From Deltaproteobacteria bacterium (lineage in GTDB: Bacteria > Myxococcota_A > UBA9160 > SMWR01), in assembly GCA_019313245.1 (NCBI GenBank), contig JAFDBP010000025.1, positions 1-33,504 of the forward strand: a stretch of 33,504 nucleotides of DNA, in the 5' to 3' direction. Each line of letters starts with the position of its first letter. Position 1 is the stretch's first letter. Both the position numbers and the translations under genes were made by a program. Of this stretch, positions 7,399 to 14,497 are shown piece by piece. A model generated the notes under the pieces. That model searched no databases and was not told the origin of the DNA. It was given only the letters and a program-made list of their open reading frames with translations.

Positions 7399-8583
7399 CT
7401 ACTTGGAATCGGCGGCGGCTGCCTTTCGGTAACTCTCCTGCGCGGCGGCGACACCACTGCCGGGCTCGATCGGAATCCCCGCATCCTGCATCGCCATCTC
7501 GACACCCGAGATCGCGCCGAGGCACATGAGATCGTTGAGATCTCCGAGGTGTCCGATTCGGAACACCTTGCCCGTCAGCTGCATCAGGCCCGCTCCGAGC
7601 GCGAGGTTGTAGGTGTGGTAGGCGTTGTGAATGACCTTCCGCGCGTCGTGGCCCTCGGGAACGTAGATGGCGCTCACGGTATCGGACTCCCACTCGGGGC
7701 CCTTCGCGCACAGCGACAGTCCCCAACCGCGAACGGCGGCGCGGACGCCCTCGGCGAGCCGGTGATGGCGGGCAAAGACATTCTCCAGCCCTTCCTCGAA
7801 GAGCATGTCCAACGCTTCGCGCAGACCGTAGAGCAGGCCGAGCGCGGGCGTGTAGGGGAACCAGCCGTCGGGGTTCGTGTTGCACATGTCTTCGAAGTCG
7901 AAGTAGCAGCGGCTCAGTCCGGCCCGCTTGCGGGCCTCCATCGCCTTCTGGCTCACGCACACGATGCCCAGGCCCGCGGGCAGCATCAATCCCTTCTGCG
8001 AACCGGTCACCGCACAATCGACTCCCCACTCATCCATGCGGAAGTCGATGCTCCCGATCGAACTCACGCCGTCGACGAAGAGCAGCGCCGGGTGATTGAG
8101 ATCGTCGAGCACCTTGCGCACACCGGCCAGATCGCTCGTGACACCGGTCGCCGTCTCGTTGTGGCAGGCCAGTACGGCGCGGATCTCGTGCTGCTCGTCG
8201 CGCTCGAGCACCTTGCGATACTGCTCCAGCGGAACACCCTCGCCCCACTCCACTTCGAGTGCATCGGTCTTCAGACCGAGGCGCTCGCACATGTCGATCC
8301 AGAGGTGGCTGAAGGTCCCGAAGCGGGAGCACAGCACCCGATCGCCGGGGGCGAGCGTGTTGAGCAGTGTGGCCTCCCACGCGCCGGTCCCGCTCGACGG
8401 GAAGATGAAGACCTCTGCATCCTGGGTCTTGAAGAGCTTCTTCAAGTCGGCGAAGAGCGGTCTGCTGAACTCGGGGAAGTTCGCTCCCCGGTGATCGACC
8501 ATCGGTTGCGAGAGCGCTCTCAACACCCGATCGGGCACATTGGTGGGCCCCGGTATGAACAGGAAGTGTCTGCCTTGATCCAT
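7399..8583 (-). CDS. Serine-glyoxylate / alanine-glyoxylate aminotransferase (class V, PLP)
   Basis: PLP enzyme of the class V aminotransferase group. It moves an amino group from serine or alanine to glyoxylate, giving glycine plus hydroxypyruvate or pyruvate. Start at 8583 (GGAG 7 nt upstream; protein MDQGRHFLFIPGPTNVP). The FIPGPTNVP opening, the SGTG phosphate-site loop at ~64-67, VDGVSSIGS and the Schiff-base Lys in GSQKGLMLPAGLG (about K197) are all present. About 394 aa, the usual length. It lies 67 bp downstream of the malyl-CoA lyase and ends the cbb gene run. With RuBisCO upstream, a job in clearing photorespiratory glyoxylate is likely (inference). Serine versus alanine preference cannot be read from sequence. 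Confidence 0.88.
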   Translation of the reverse strand: MDQGRHFLFIPGPTNVPDRVLRALSQPMVDHRGANFPEFSRPLFADLKKLFKTQDAEVFIFPSSGTGAWEATLLNTLAPGDRVLCSRFGTFSHLWIDMCERLGLKTDALEVEWGEGVPLEQYRKVLERDEQHEIRAVLACHNETATGVTSDLAGVRKVLDDLNHPALLFVDGVSSIGSIDFRMDEWGVDCAVTGSQKGLMLPAGLGIVCVSQKAMEARKRAGLSRCYFDFEDMCNTNPDGWFPYTPALGLLYGLREALDMLFEEGLENVFARHHRLAEGVRAAVRGWGLSLCAKGPEWESDTVSAIYVPEGHDARKVIHNAYHTYNLALGAGLMQLTGKVFRIGHLGDLNDLMCLGAISGVEMAMQDAGIPIEPGSGVAAAQESYRKAAAADSK

Positions 8584-8650
8584 ATTCTGACTCCGTTTTG
8601 CTTGCCCGCCTGATGTGCGCACTGCGCCCGAACGGGGTTGGTTTTGAGCT

Positions 8651-9631
8651 CTAGCCGTTCGAGCCGATGACTTCCGCCTTGCGAACGAGAACTTCTGCCT
8701 GTCGAATCGAAGCGAGGTCGATCAGTCGGCCGTCGAGCGTCACCGCGCCGCGACCCTCGCGCTTCGCTTCATCCATTGCGCTGAGCACCCTCTTGGCGCG
8801 CGTGACTTCTTCCTCACTCGGACTGAAGATCTGGTTGACGATGTCGACCTGCGAGGGGTGGATCGCCCACTTGCCCTCGCAGCCCAGCACCGCCGAGCGC
8901 CGCGCCTGAGCGGCGAACCCATCGGGGTCCGAGATGTCGCCGAACGGTCCATCGATCGCGCGAAGACCGTTGGCGCGCGCCGCGACGACCATGCGGGCCA
9001 CCGCGTAGTGCCACATGTCTCCCCAGTGCAGATCCCGCTTGCCGTTCTCATCGGCGTGGGTGAGCACCGAGTAATCCGGGTTCGGCCCGCCGATGTTGAT
9101 GGTGCGAGCCTGCGTCGAGGCCGCGTAGTCGGCCACACCGAAATGCAGGGATTCGTTGCGCGTGCTCGCGCTGGCGATCTCGTGCACGTTCTGCATGCCG
9201 AGTGCCGTCTCGATGATCATCTCGAAGCCGATGCGCTTCGTGTAACCCTTCGCGATCTCGATCTGGTTGACCAGCGCATCCACCATGTAGATGTCCGCCG
9301 CCGTACCGGCCTTCGGGATCATGAACAGGTCGAGCTTGTCGCCCGCCTGCTCCATCACATCGACCACGTCGCGATACATGTACTGGGTGTCGAGACCGTT
9401 GATCCGCACCGAGACGGTCTTTCCCGTCCAGTCGAGATCGTGAAGCGCCTCGATCACGTTCTTGCGCGCCTGTTCCTTCTCGTCCGGGGCGACGGCGTCT
9501 TCGAGGTCGAGGAAGACCACGTCTGCCGAACCCTTCGAGGCCTTCTCCATGAACGTGGGGTTGCTGCCAGGAACGGCCTGCTCGGAACGATTCAGGCGGG
9601 CCGTGCACTGGCTTACGATCTTGTGGCTCAT
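8651..9631 (-). CDS. mcl: L-malyl-CoA / beta-methylmalyl-CoA lyase (HpcH/CitE-type)
   Basis: Reversibly cleaves malyl-CoA to acetyl-CoA and glyoxylate; many homologues also use beta-methylmalyl-CoA. The 326-aa chain strongly resembles Rhodobacter Mcl1 as I recall it: VFLDLEDAVAPDEK, VSVRINGLDTQYMYRDVVDVMEQAGD, MIPKAGTAADIYMVDAL, FEMIIETALG, FGVADYAAS, DGPFGDISDPDGF and GKWAIHPSQVDIVNQIFSPSE. The Mg-binding Glu (in MIIE) and Asp (in VADYAAS) and the CoA/substrate Arg (VRING) are present. It is preceded by a good ribosome site (GAAGGAGAAA). It follows cbbS by 77 bp on the same strand. A malyl-CoA thioesterase or CitE relative is a weaker alternative. Confidence 0.9.
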   Translation of the reverse strand: MSHKIVSQCTARLNRSEQAVPGSNPTFMEKASKGSADVVFLDLEDAVAPDEKEQARKNVIEALHDLDWTGKTVSVRINGLDTQYMYRDVVDVMEQAGDKLDLFMIPKAGTAADIYMVDALVNQIEIAKGYTKRIGFEMIIETALGMQNVHEIASASTRNESLHFGVADYAASTQARTINIGGPNPDYSVLTHADENGKRDLHWGDMWHYAVARMVVAARANGLRAIDGPFGDISDPDGFAAQARRSAVLGCEGKWAIHPSQVDIVNQIFSPSEEEVTRAKRVLSAMDEAKREGRGAVTLDGRLIDLASIRQAEVLVRKAEVIGSNG

Positions 9632-9708
9632 TTGCGTTTCTCCTTCGGTTTGTCCGTCTATCTCAATCGGGCGCGCAGCCTAGCTTCGGGAAGCCAGGTC
9701 GGCAACGC

Positions 9709-10071
9709 TCAGTTCGTCCGCCTATCGCCGTGATAGACCACGATACGTGCCCCCTGTGTCTGACGTCCGTTGTCGTAACCGACGATTCGAACGTAATGCC
9801 CGGGGAATTCCTTACGACAAGCTGTGATCTCGGCGAAAATTGCATCCACGTTGCGCTCGCCGAACAACGGCAGCTTCCACATGTACCAGTAGTGCTCCGT
9901 CGCGCGATCCGTCTCGACGTGCTCGATCACGGGATGCCAGCCCCGCTCGATGATGTACTCGATCTGCTTGCGAACCCGCGCCGCATCCATCTCCGGCAAA
10001 TACGAAAAGGTGCCGAGTTTTCGATTCGTCGGGCGGGTCATGCGCGAGGTGTAACTGCGAAGTTGGTTCAT
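9709..10071 (-). CDS. cbbS: RuBisCO small subunit, form IA-like
   Basis: Small subunit of the L8S8 carboxylase, 120 aa. The true start is the ATG at 10071 ([10 protein letters not shown]), directly after a GGGGGGAGGGGGAG tract and overlapping the cbbL stop as ATGA; a longer frame to 10164 is out-of-frame cbbL sequence. Recognisable small-subunit sequence: [43 protein letters not shown] and [13 protein letters not shown], then [10 protein letters not shown]. The lack of the C-terminal extension of red-type (IC/ID) small subunits and the close match to thiobacilli and purple-bacterial IA sequences support form IA. Confidence 0.97.
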   Translation of the reverse strand: MNQLRSYTSRMTRPTNRKLGTFSYLPEMDAARVRKQIEYIIERGWHPVIEHVETDRATEHYWYMWKLPLFGERNVDAIFAEITACRKEFPGHYVRIVGYDNGRQTQGARIVVYHGDRRTN

Positions 10072-11525
10072 CTCCCCCTCCCCCCTTGCTGCTGCGCGAC
10101 CGGTTCGCCGCTCGCCAGGTCGAGTTTGTCGACCGTGTCGTATTCGAAGCGAACTTCCTTCCACGTCTTCATCGCCTCAGCCAATTCCGGGCTGTCTTGC
10201 GCGGCGCTCTCGAGGATTTCCGCACCCTCCTTCATGAGGTCGCGGCCCTGGTTTCGGGCTTCCACACACGCCTCGAGAGCCACGCGGTTTGCGGACGCAC
10301 CCGCAGAGTTTCCCCAGGGATGCCCGAGTGTCCCGCCGCCAAACTGGAAGATGGAGTCGTCGCCGAAAATACTGAGCAATTCGGGTATGTGCCAGACGTG
10401 GATCCCGCCCGATGCGACCGGAAACAGGCCCGGCATCGACCCCCAGTTCTGGTCGAAGAACAGGCCGCGAGAGCGATCTTCGTAGACGAAGTCCTCGCGC
10501 ATCTGGTCGACCCAGCCGAGGATCCCGTGTCGATCGCCTTCCAGCTTTCCGACGACGGTACCGGAGTGCAGGTGGTCGCCCCCGGAAAGGCGCAGGCACT
10601 TGGCCAACACCCGGTAGTGGATGCCGTGGTGGCGGTCTCGATCGATCACCGCGTGCATCGCCCGGTGGATGTGAAGCAACATCCCGTTCCGGCGGCACCA
10701 GTTCGCGAGCGAGGTGTTGGCGGAAAATCCCGCCGTCAAGAAGTCGTGCATGATGATGGGCATGTCGAGGGACTTGGCGTGCTCTGCGCGCTCGAACATC
10801 TCCTCGACGGTCCCGGCCGTCACGTTCAGGTAGTGCCCCTTGCGCTCGCCCGTCTCGCGTTGCGCGGTGTGCACGGCTTCAGCGACGAACTCGAAGCGGT
10901 GGCGCCAGCGCATGAAGGGCTGGCTGTTGACGTTCTCGTCGTCCTTGGTGAAATCGAGCCCGCCGCGCAGGCATTCGTAAACCGCCCGGCCGTAATTCTT
11001 CGCCGAGAGCCCGAGTTTTGGCTTGATGGTCGCCCCGAGCAGCGGGCGCCCGTACTTGTTCAGCAGGTCGCGCTCGACCTGGATTCCGTTCGGCGGCCCG
11101 CCACAGGTCATCACGTAGTGCAGCGGGAAGCGCACGTCCTCGAGCCGGATTGCGCGCAGGGCCTTGAAGCCAAAGACGTTGCCGACGAGGGAAGTCAGCA
11201 CGTTGACGACCGATCCCTCTTCGAAGAGCTCGATCGGATAGGCGACGAAGACGTAGAAGCAGCTGGGGTCGGCCGGAACCTCCTCGATCCGGTAGGCGCG
11301 AGCCTTGTAGTAATCGACATCCGTCAGGTGGTCGGTCCAGACGGTGGTCCACGTGCCCGTCGAGGATTCCGCGGCGACCGCGGCGGCGACCTCTTCGCGC
11401 TCGGTCCCCGGCTGAGGCGTGATCTTGAAGCACGCGAGCACGTCCGTATCGATGGGCTCGTAGTTCCCATCCCAATACGTGTCGCGGTAGCGGTGGACGC
11501 CCGCGTTGTATCCGGCCTGATTCAC
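10068..11525 (-). CDS. cbbL: RuBisCO large subunit, form IA
   Basis: Catalytic subunit fixing CO2 (or O2) onto ribulose 1,5-bisphosphate; 485 aa. GTG start at 11525 with AAGGAG upstream. Active-site landmarks are intact: [13 protein letters not shown] (the first catalytic Lys), [20 protein letters not shown] (carbamylated Lys plus the two Mg-binding acids), [29 protein letters not shown] (loop 6 Lys), and the SGGIHVWH and [12 protein letters not shown] phosphate sites. The stretch [20 protein letters not shown] and the C-terminal [11 protein letters not shown] are typical of green-like form IA rather than red-type IC/ID. The tail (QQQGGRGR) is encoded by the tract that also acts as the cbbS ribosome site. 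No carboxysome or CbbQ/CbbO activase genes are visible. Confidence 0.98.
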   Translation of the reverse strand: MNQAGYNAGVHRYRDTYWDGNYEPIDTDVLACFKITPQPGTEREEVAAAVAAESSTGTWTTVWTDHLTDVDYYKARAYRIEEVPADPSCFYVFVAYPIELFEEGSVVNVLTSLVGNVFGFKALRAIRLEDVRFPLHYVMTCGGPPNGIQVERDLLNKYGRPLLGATIKPKLGLSAKNYGRAVYECLRGGLDFTKDDENVNSQPFMRWRHRFEFVAEAVHTAQRETGERKGHYLNVTAGTVEEMFERAEHAKSLDMPIIMHDFLTAGFSANTSLANWCRRNGMLLHIHRAMHAVIDRDRHHGIHYRVLAKCLRLSGGDHLHSGTVVGKLEGDRHGILGWVDQMREDFVYEDRSRGLFFDQNWGSMPGLFPVASGGIHVWHIPELLSIFGDDSIFQFGGGTLGHPWGNSAGASANRVALEACVEARNQGRDLMKEGAEILESAAQDSPELAEAMKTWKEVRFEYDTVDKLDLASGEPVAQQQGGRGR

Positions 11526-11556
11526 TTCGCGCTGCTCCTTCGGCTCACTGCCGTAT

Positions 11557-12528
11557 TCAATTCGCTTTGATGCCGTGTGCGGCCTTGACCATGTGGTACG
11601 CGACCAGCAACTCGGTCAAGACGAGCGGGTGACTGATGCGCGATTTCCCGTCGACATCCGTAAATTCTCCGACGTGGTTGCTCCGCATGTGCGAGACCTC
11701 CGGGAGCATTTCCCAGAGAAGATTCTCGAGACCCTCGGCGGCTTGATCCGCGATCGCACCCGAGATTCCGAGCACGTCGACCGGCGCGCCATCGCGGTCC
11801 CGGCAGAGTTCGAGACTCAGCCCGTTGCGCGCCCCGGCCTCGATCAGCGGACTGAGGTCGGGGTGGGGAAGCGTCGGCCGCAACAGGTGGTGCACGTCCA
11901 GGTGCGCACCCGTTTCGGAATCGTCGCTCTTCGGCGGATAGAAATTGATCACGATGTCCGCAAACGTCCGTTGCGGTTGGATGAAACGCAGACTGTCCGG
12001 CTTGCGGCGCTCCAGCTCTTCGCGGGCTTCCTCGGGCGTATACCCGCGCAGGTGGCAGTCGCGCCAGAGCTTCCATTTGACCCGCAGGTCTTCGTCGGGC
12101 TCCATGAAGACCTTCACGTCGAAGCACTCGCGCATCGCGCGCGTGTGGTATCCGAGCAGCCCTTCGACGATGATGTAGGGTCGCGGCGCCAGATACCGGG
12201 CGGGTTCGAGGGTGCCGAGCTTGTGATTGTAGTTCGGCTTGAGGATCGGTTGATTGCGGCGCAGCAACTGCAGGTGCTGCTCCAGAATCTCGATCTGGTT
12301 GCCATCGGGGTGCAGTGCCGTGATGTTCTTCTCCGCGCGTTCGGCGCGCGAGTAGGTGTGGTAGTCATCCGAACAGAGGGTCAGGACCTGATGATCGCCG
12401 AGAATGCGCGCGACCCCGGTCGCGAGCGTCGTCTTGCCCGCCGCAGAATCTCCCATGATGCCGAGCAGGACCGGTCGATCGACCCGCTCCGAAGCGAATG
12501 CATCCACGGCTGTGCGGCCATCAGACAT
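11557..12528 (-). CDS. prk: Phosphoribulokinase
   Basis: Makes ribulose 1,5-bisphosphate from ribulose 5-phosphate and ATP, the Calvin-cycle step before RuBisCO. 323 aa from the ATG at 12528, which overlaps the end of glpX by 8 nt. The P-loop GDSAAGKT is at about 26-33, followed by [47 protein letters not shown] and [16 protein letters not shown]. The length and the DDYH..R..K.ITALHP..N pattern look closer to class II (plant/cyanobacterial) enzymes than to the ~290-aa proteobacterial class I. The P-loop position that holds the regulatory Cys in thioredoxin-controlled PRKs is Ala here, so that disulfide switch cannot form. Confidence 0.95.
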   Translation of the reverse strand: MSDGRTAVDAFASERVDRPVLLGIMGDSAAGKTTLATGVARILGDHQVLTLCSDDYHTYSRAERAEKNITALHPDGNQIEILEQHLQLLRRNQPILKPNYNHKLGTLEPARYLAPRPYIIVEGLLGYHTRAMRECFDVKVFMEPDEDLRVKWKLWRDCHLRGYTPEEAREELERRKPDSLRFIQPQRTFADIVINFYPPKSDDSETGAHLDVHHLLRPTLPHPDLSPLIEAGARNGLSLELCRDRDGAPVDVLGISGAIADQAAEGLENLLWEMLPEVSHMRSNHVGEFTDVDGKSRISHPLVLTELLVAYHMVKAAHGIKAN

Positions 12529-13486
12529 GGGAGGCGATCCTTCGCCAGGTGGTTTGAAGCTGACTCTCGCCGGTGGCACCCGAGATCTTCAGCGTCTGTA
12601 CGCGATCGCGCCCCTCGACCCGCTCCACTCCTTCGAGCAGGAGACCAGTCGCAATCCCCGTCGCACAGAAATAGGTGTCCTCGGACGCGACGAACTCAGC
12701 GGCCGGCATCCAGCGCGTGAGATCGAGACCGGCCCGCTCGACGGCCGCCTGTTCGCTCTGGAGCTGCGGGTCGATCCGCCCCTGAAATTCGGCCCCGAGC
12801 GCGCGCGCCGCGCAGGCCGAGAGAATTCCCTCGCGAACGCCGCCGGAACCCATCAGTGCGTCGACGCCTGAGTTGGGCAGCGCGGATAGCAGGGCTCCCG
12901 CGATGTCGCCCGCCGGGAGAGAAGTCACCTGGGCGCCCAACTCCAGGATCTGGTCGATCAGCGCGCGATGTCGAGGTTTCTCCAACACGAAGATGTTGAG
13001 TTCCCCGATCTCTTTCCCGAGCAATTTTCCGAGAGCCGCGAGTTTCTCGCCGACCGGCCAACGCGGATCGATCTCTCCCTTCGCGGCGGGCGGCGCCGCA
13101 AACTTTTCCATGTAGAGGGCCGGCGACGGCACCTTCATCGCACCCAGGGGCGCGAGCGCGAGCACGGTCATCGCATTCGTAAAACCATCGACGAGATAGG
13201 TCGTCCCCTCACCGGAGTCGACGGCGAGATCGAATTGCGGATTCTCCTGATCGCCGCCGATGACCTGGCCGTCGTAGAGATCCGAAACCTCCCCTTCCCG
13301 CCCCTCTCCAATTGCGATGCGAACCGCGAACGGAAGCCCGGCCAACGCCTCGCTCATCGCCTGCGCGGCCGCTCCGTCCACACTCTCGGCGCGACCGCAT
13401 CCGATCTGCTCGAAGGCCGCACGCGCAGCGGACTCCGTCGCGTTGCGCAGCGCCTTGAGGATTTGCGGACTCTGGTCTTCGCCCAT
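12521..13486 (-). CDS. glpX: Fructose-1,6-bisphosphatase, class II (GlpX type)
   Basis: Hydrolyses fructose 1,6-bisphosphate (and in many homologues sedoheptulose 1,7-bisphosphate) in the regenerative phase of the Calvin cycle. 321 aa; ATG at 13486 with GGTGGA upstream. GlpX residues visible: the metal Asp in ESVDGAAAQAM, IGEGREGEVSDLYDGQVIG, DLAVDSGEGTTYLVDG and VTSLPAGDIAGALL, followed by VDALMGSGGVREGILSACA. Two normally conserved spots are unusual: GEGE(K/I)DEAP is GEGREGEVS and DP(L/I)EGT is DSGEGT, though the D-x-x-E metal pair survives. It is the first metabolic gene of the carbon block and is 8 nt overlapped with prk. Confidence 0.92.
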   Translation of the reverse strand: MGEDQSPQILKALRNATESAARAAFEQIGCGRAESVDGAAAQAMSEALAGLPFAVRIAIGEGREGEVSDLYDGQVIGGDQENPQFDLAVDSGEGTTYLVDGFTNAMTVLALAPLGAMKVPSPALYMEKFAAPPAAKGEIDPRWPVGEKLAALGKLLGKEIGELNIFVLEKPRHRALIDQILELGAQVTSLPAGDIAGALLSALPNSGVDALMGSGGVREGILSACAARALGAEFQGRIDPQLQSEQAAVERAGLDLTRWMPAAEFVASEDTYFCATGIATGLLLEGVERVEGRDRVQTLKISGATGESQLQTTWRRIASHV

Positions 13487-13612
13487 GGAATTTCCACCGC
13501 GTATTTCGAGTTCGTAGCTGTGCTGAGGGTGGCACCGAGGCGAAACCCTAGGCGAAAAAGATGCGCAGCATGAACGCCCAACCGGGTCGATTTACGAGAT
13601 CATTCGGACAGG

Positions 13613-13633
13613 AGAAAAACCACCCGAACGGGT
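13613..13633 (-). terminator. Weak hairpin plus T-run after the response regulator
   Basis: Just past the regulator's stop codon, the minus strand reads ACCCG-TT-CGGGT followed within 2 nt by TTTTT. The stem is only 4-5 bp, so termination would be partial, but the position suggests glpX and the genes after it also have their own promoter in the 152-bp gap (13487-13638). I could not pick a convincing -35/-10 pair there. Confidence 0.35.
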
Positions 13634-13638
13634 AGGCG

Positions 13639-14262
13639 CTATTCCTTCTCCGACACGTAGAGCGCGACCGCCTGGGCGCGATTGCCGATCCCGAGCTTCT
13701 CGTAGACGTTCTTGAGGTGAAACTTCACCGTCTGGATCGAGATTTCGAAGCGGGCGGCGAGTTGGGCGTTGCTGCGCCCCTCGCTGAGCGCCGCGAGCAA
13801 TTCGCGCTCCCGCGGCGTCAGCTCCGACATCGGATAACTGTGCAGCTCTCGCACGTCGACGAACGGGAAGATCATCTGCCCCGTCGCGACGCGAGCGACG
13901 CTGTCGAGCAGCTGGCTCGGGGGCTCGCTCTTCGAGCAGAATCCCGCACCGCCGAGCCGCATCGCCTGGCGCGGAATGTCCGCACTCGGGTCGCCTGTAT
14001 AGATCACGATCCGCGGCGCATCCGGCCGGTCGCGCAGCTGATCGAGCACGCCGCGACCGCCCATCCCCCCCATCACCCAGCCCACGATGCCAACCTGAAA
14101 CGGCTGCCGTTCGACGAAGGTCATGAACTCCTCGCCGTTTTCGGCGACCCCCAGGAGTTCGAAGCGCTCGTCTTCATTGAGCAAACCCTGAAGTCCCGCG
14201 CGGACCAGAGGGCTCTTGTCCGCGACCACCACCGAAATCGGAGTTCCGTTTACCGTCGCCAT
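13639..14262 (-). CDS. NarL/LuxR-type response regulator with a degenerate receiver
   Basis: 207 aa: an N-terminal receiver-like domain (1-~125) and a C-terminal LuxR HTH (SELTPRERELLAALSEGRSN...SIQTVKFHLKNVYEKL). The receiver keeps the fold pattern and the conserved switch Lys (FCSKSEPP). However, the strand that should end in the phospho-accepting Asp reads VGIVGWVMGGMGG where the consensus is vvllDlxMPgmdG, so Asp and Pro are both Gly. The acidic pair near the N-terminus is reduced to one Asp (VVVADKSP). It cannot be phosphorylated in the usual way. It sits on the same strand 152 bp upstream of glpX and is the only regulator next to the cbb genes, where LysR-type CbbR is usual, so control of carbon fixation is a reasonable inference. 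ATG at 14262; ribosome site weak. Confidence 0.85.
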   Translation of the reverse strand: MATVNGTPISVVVADKSPLVRAGLQGLLNEDERFELLGVAENGEEFMTFVERQPFQVGIVGWVMGGMGGRGVLDQLRDRPDAPRIVIYTGDPSADIPRQAMRLGGAGFCSKSEPPSQLLDSVARVATGQMIFPFVDVRELHSYPMSELTPRERELLAALSEGRSNAQLAARFEISIQTVKFHLKNVYEKLGIGNRAQAVALYVSEKE

Positions 14263-14497
14263 ACTGGTGGAGACCCACTCCCCTTCGCGCTCTGCTCTGC
14301 CATTCGGATCGGAGGGCAGCTCATCGGAAAGCGCTTCTTCCCCGCGGGGAGCAGCGCATCGACACCCTAGGATACGGACAACAGCGATCCGAGGTCAAGC
14401 GCTCCGATCGAGGCCCGCAAGGCCCTTCTCGGGGTGCATGCGCGCAAATTCCACCCCTCGCTCGGCGCGCGGCCGCGCGCGCTACCCTGGGCCGATC

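Noticed and set aside
7390-8613. 407-codon plus-strand frame opposite the aminotransferase
   Set aside because: Mirror of a well-supported class V aminotransferase; composition typical of antisense GC-rich frames.
10086-11570. 494-codon plus-strand frame opposite cbbL
   Set aside because: RuBisCO large subunit on the other strand is unambiguous.
13545-13580. Direct repeat GGCGAAA twice plus CCTAGG upstream of glpX, considered as a regulator-binding site
   Set aside because: Only two short copies with irregular spacing; too weak to call without comparison to relatives.
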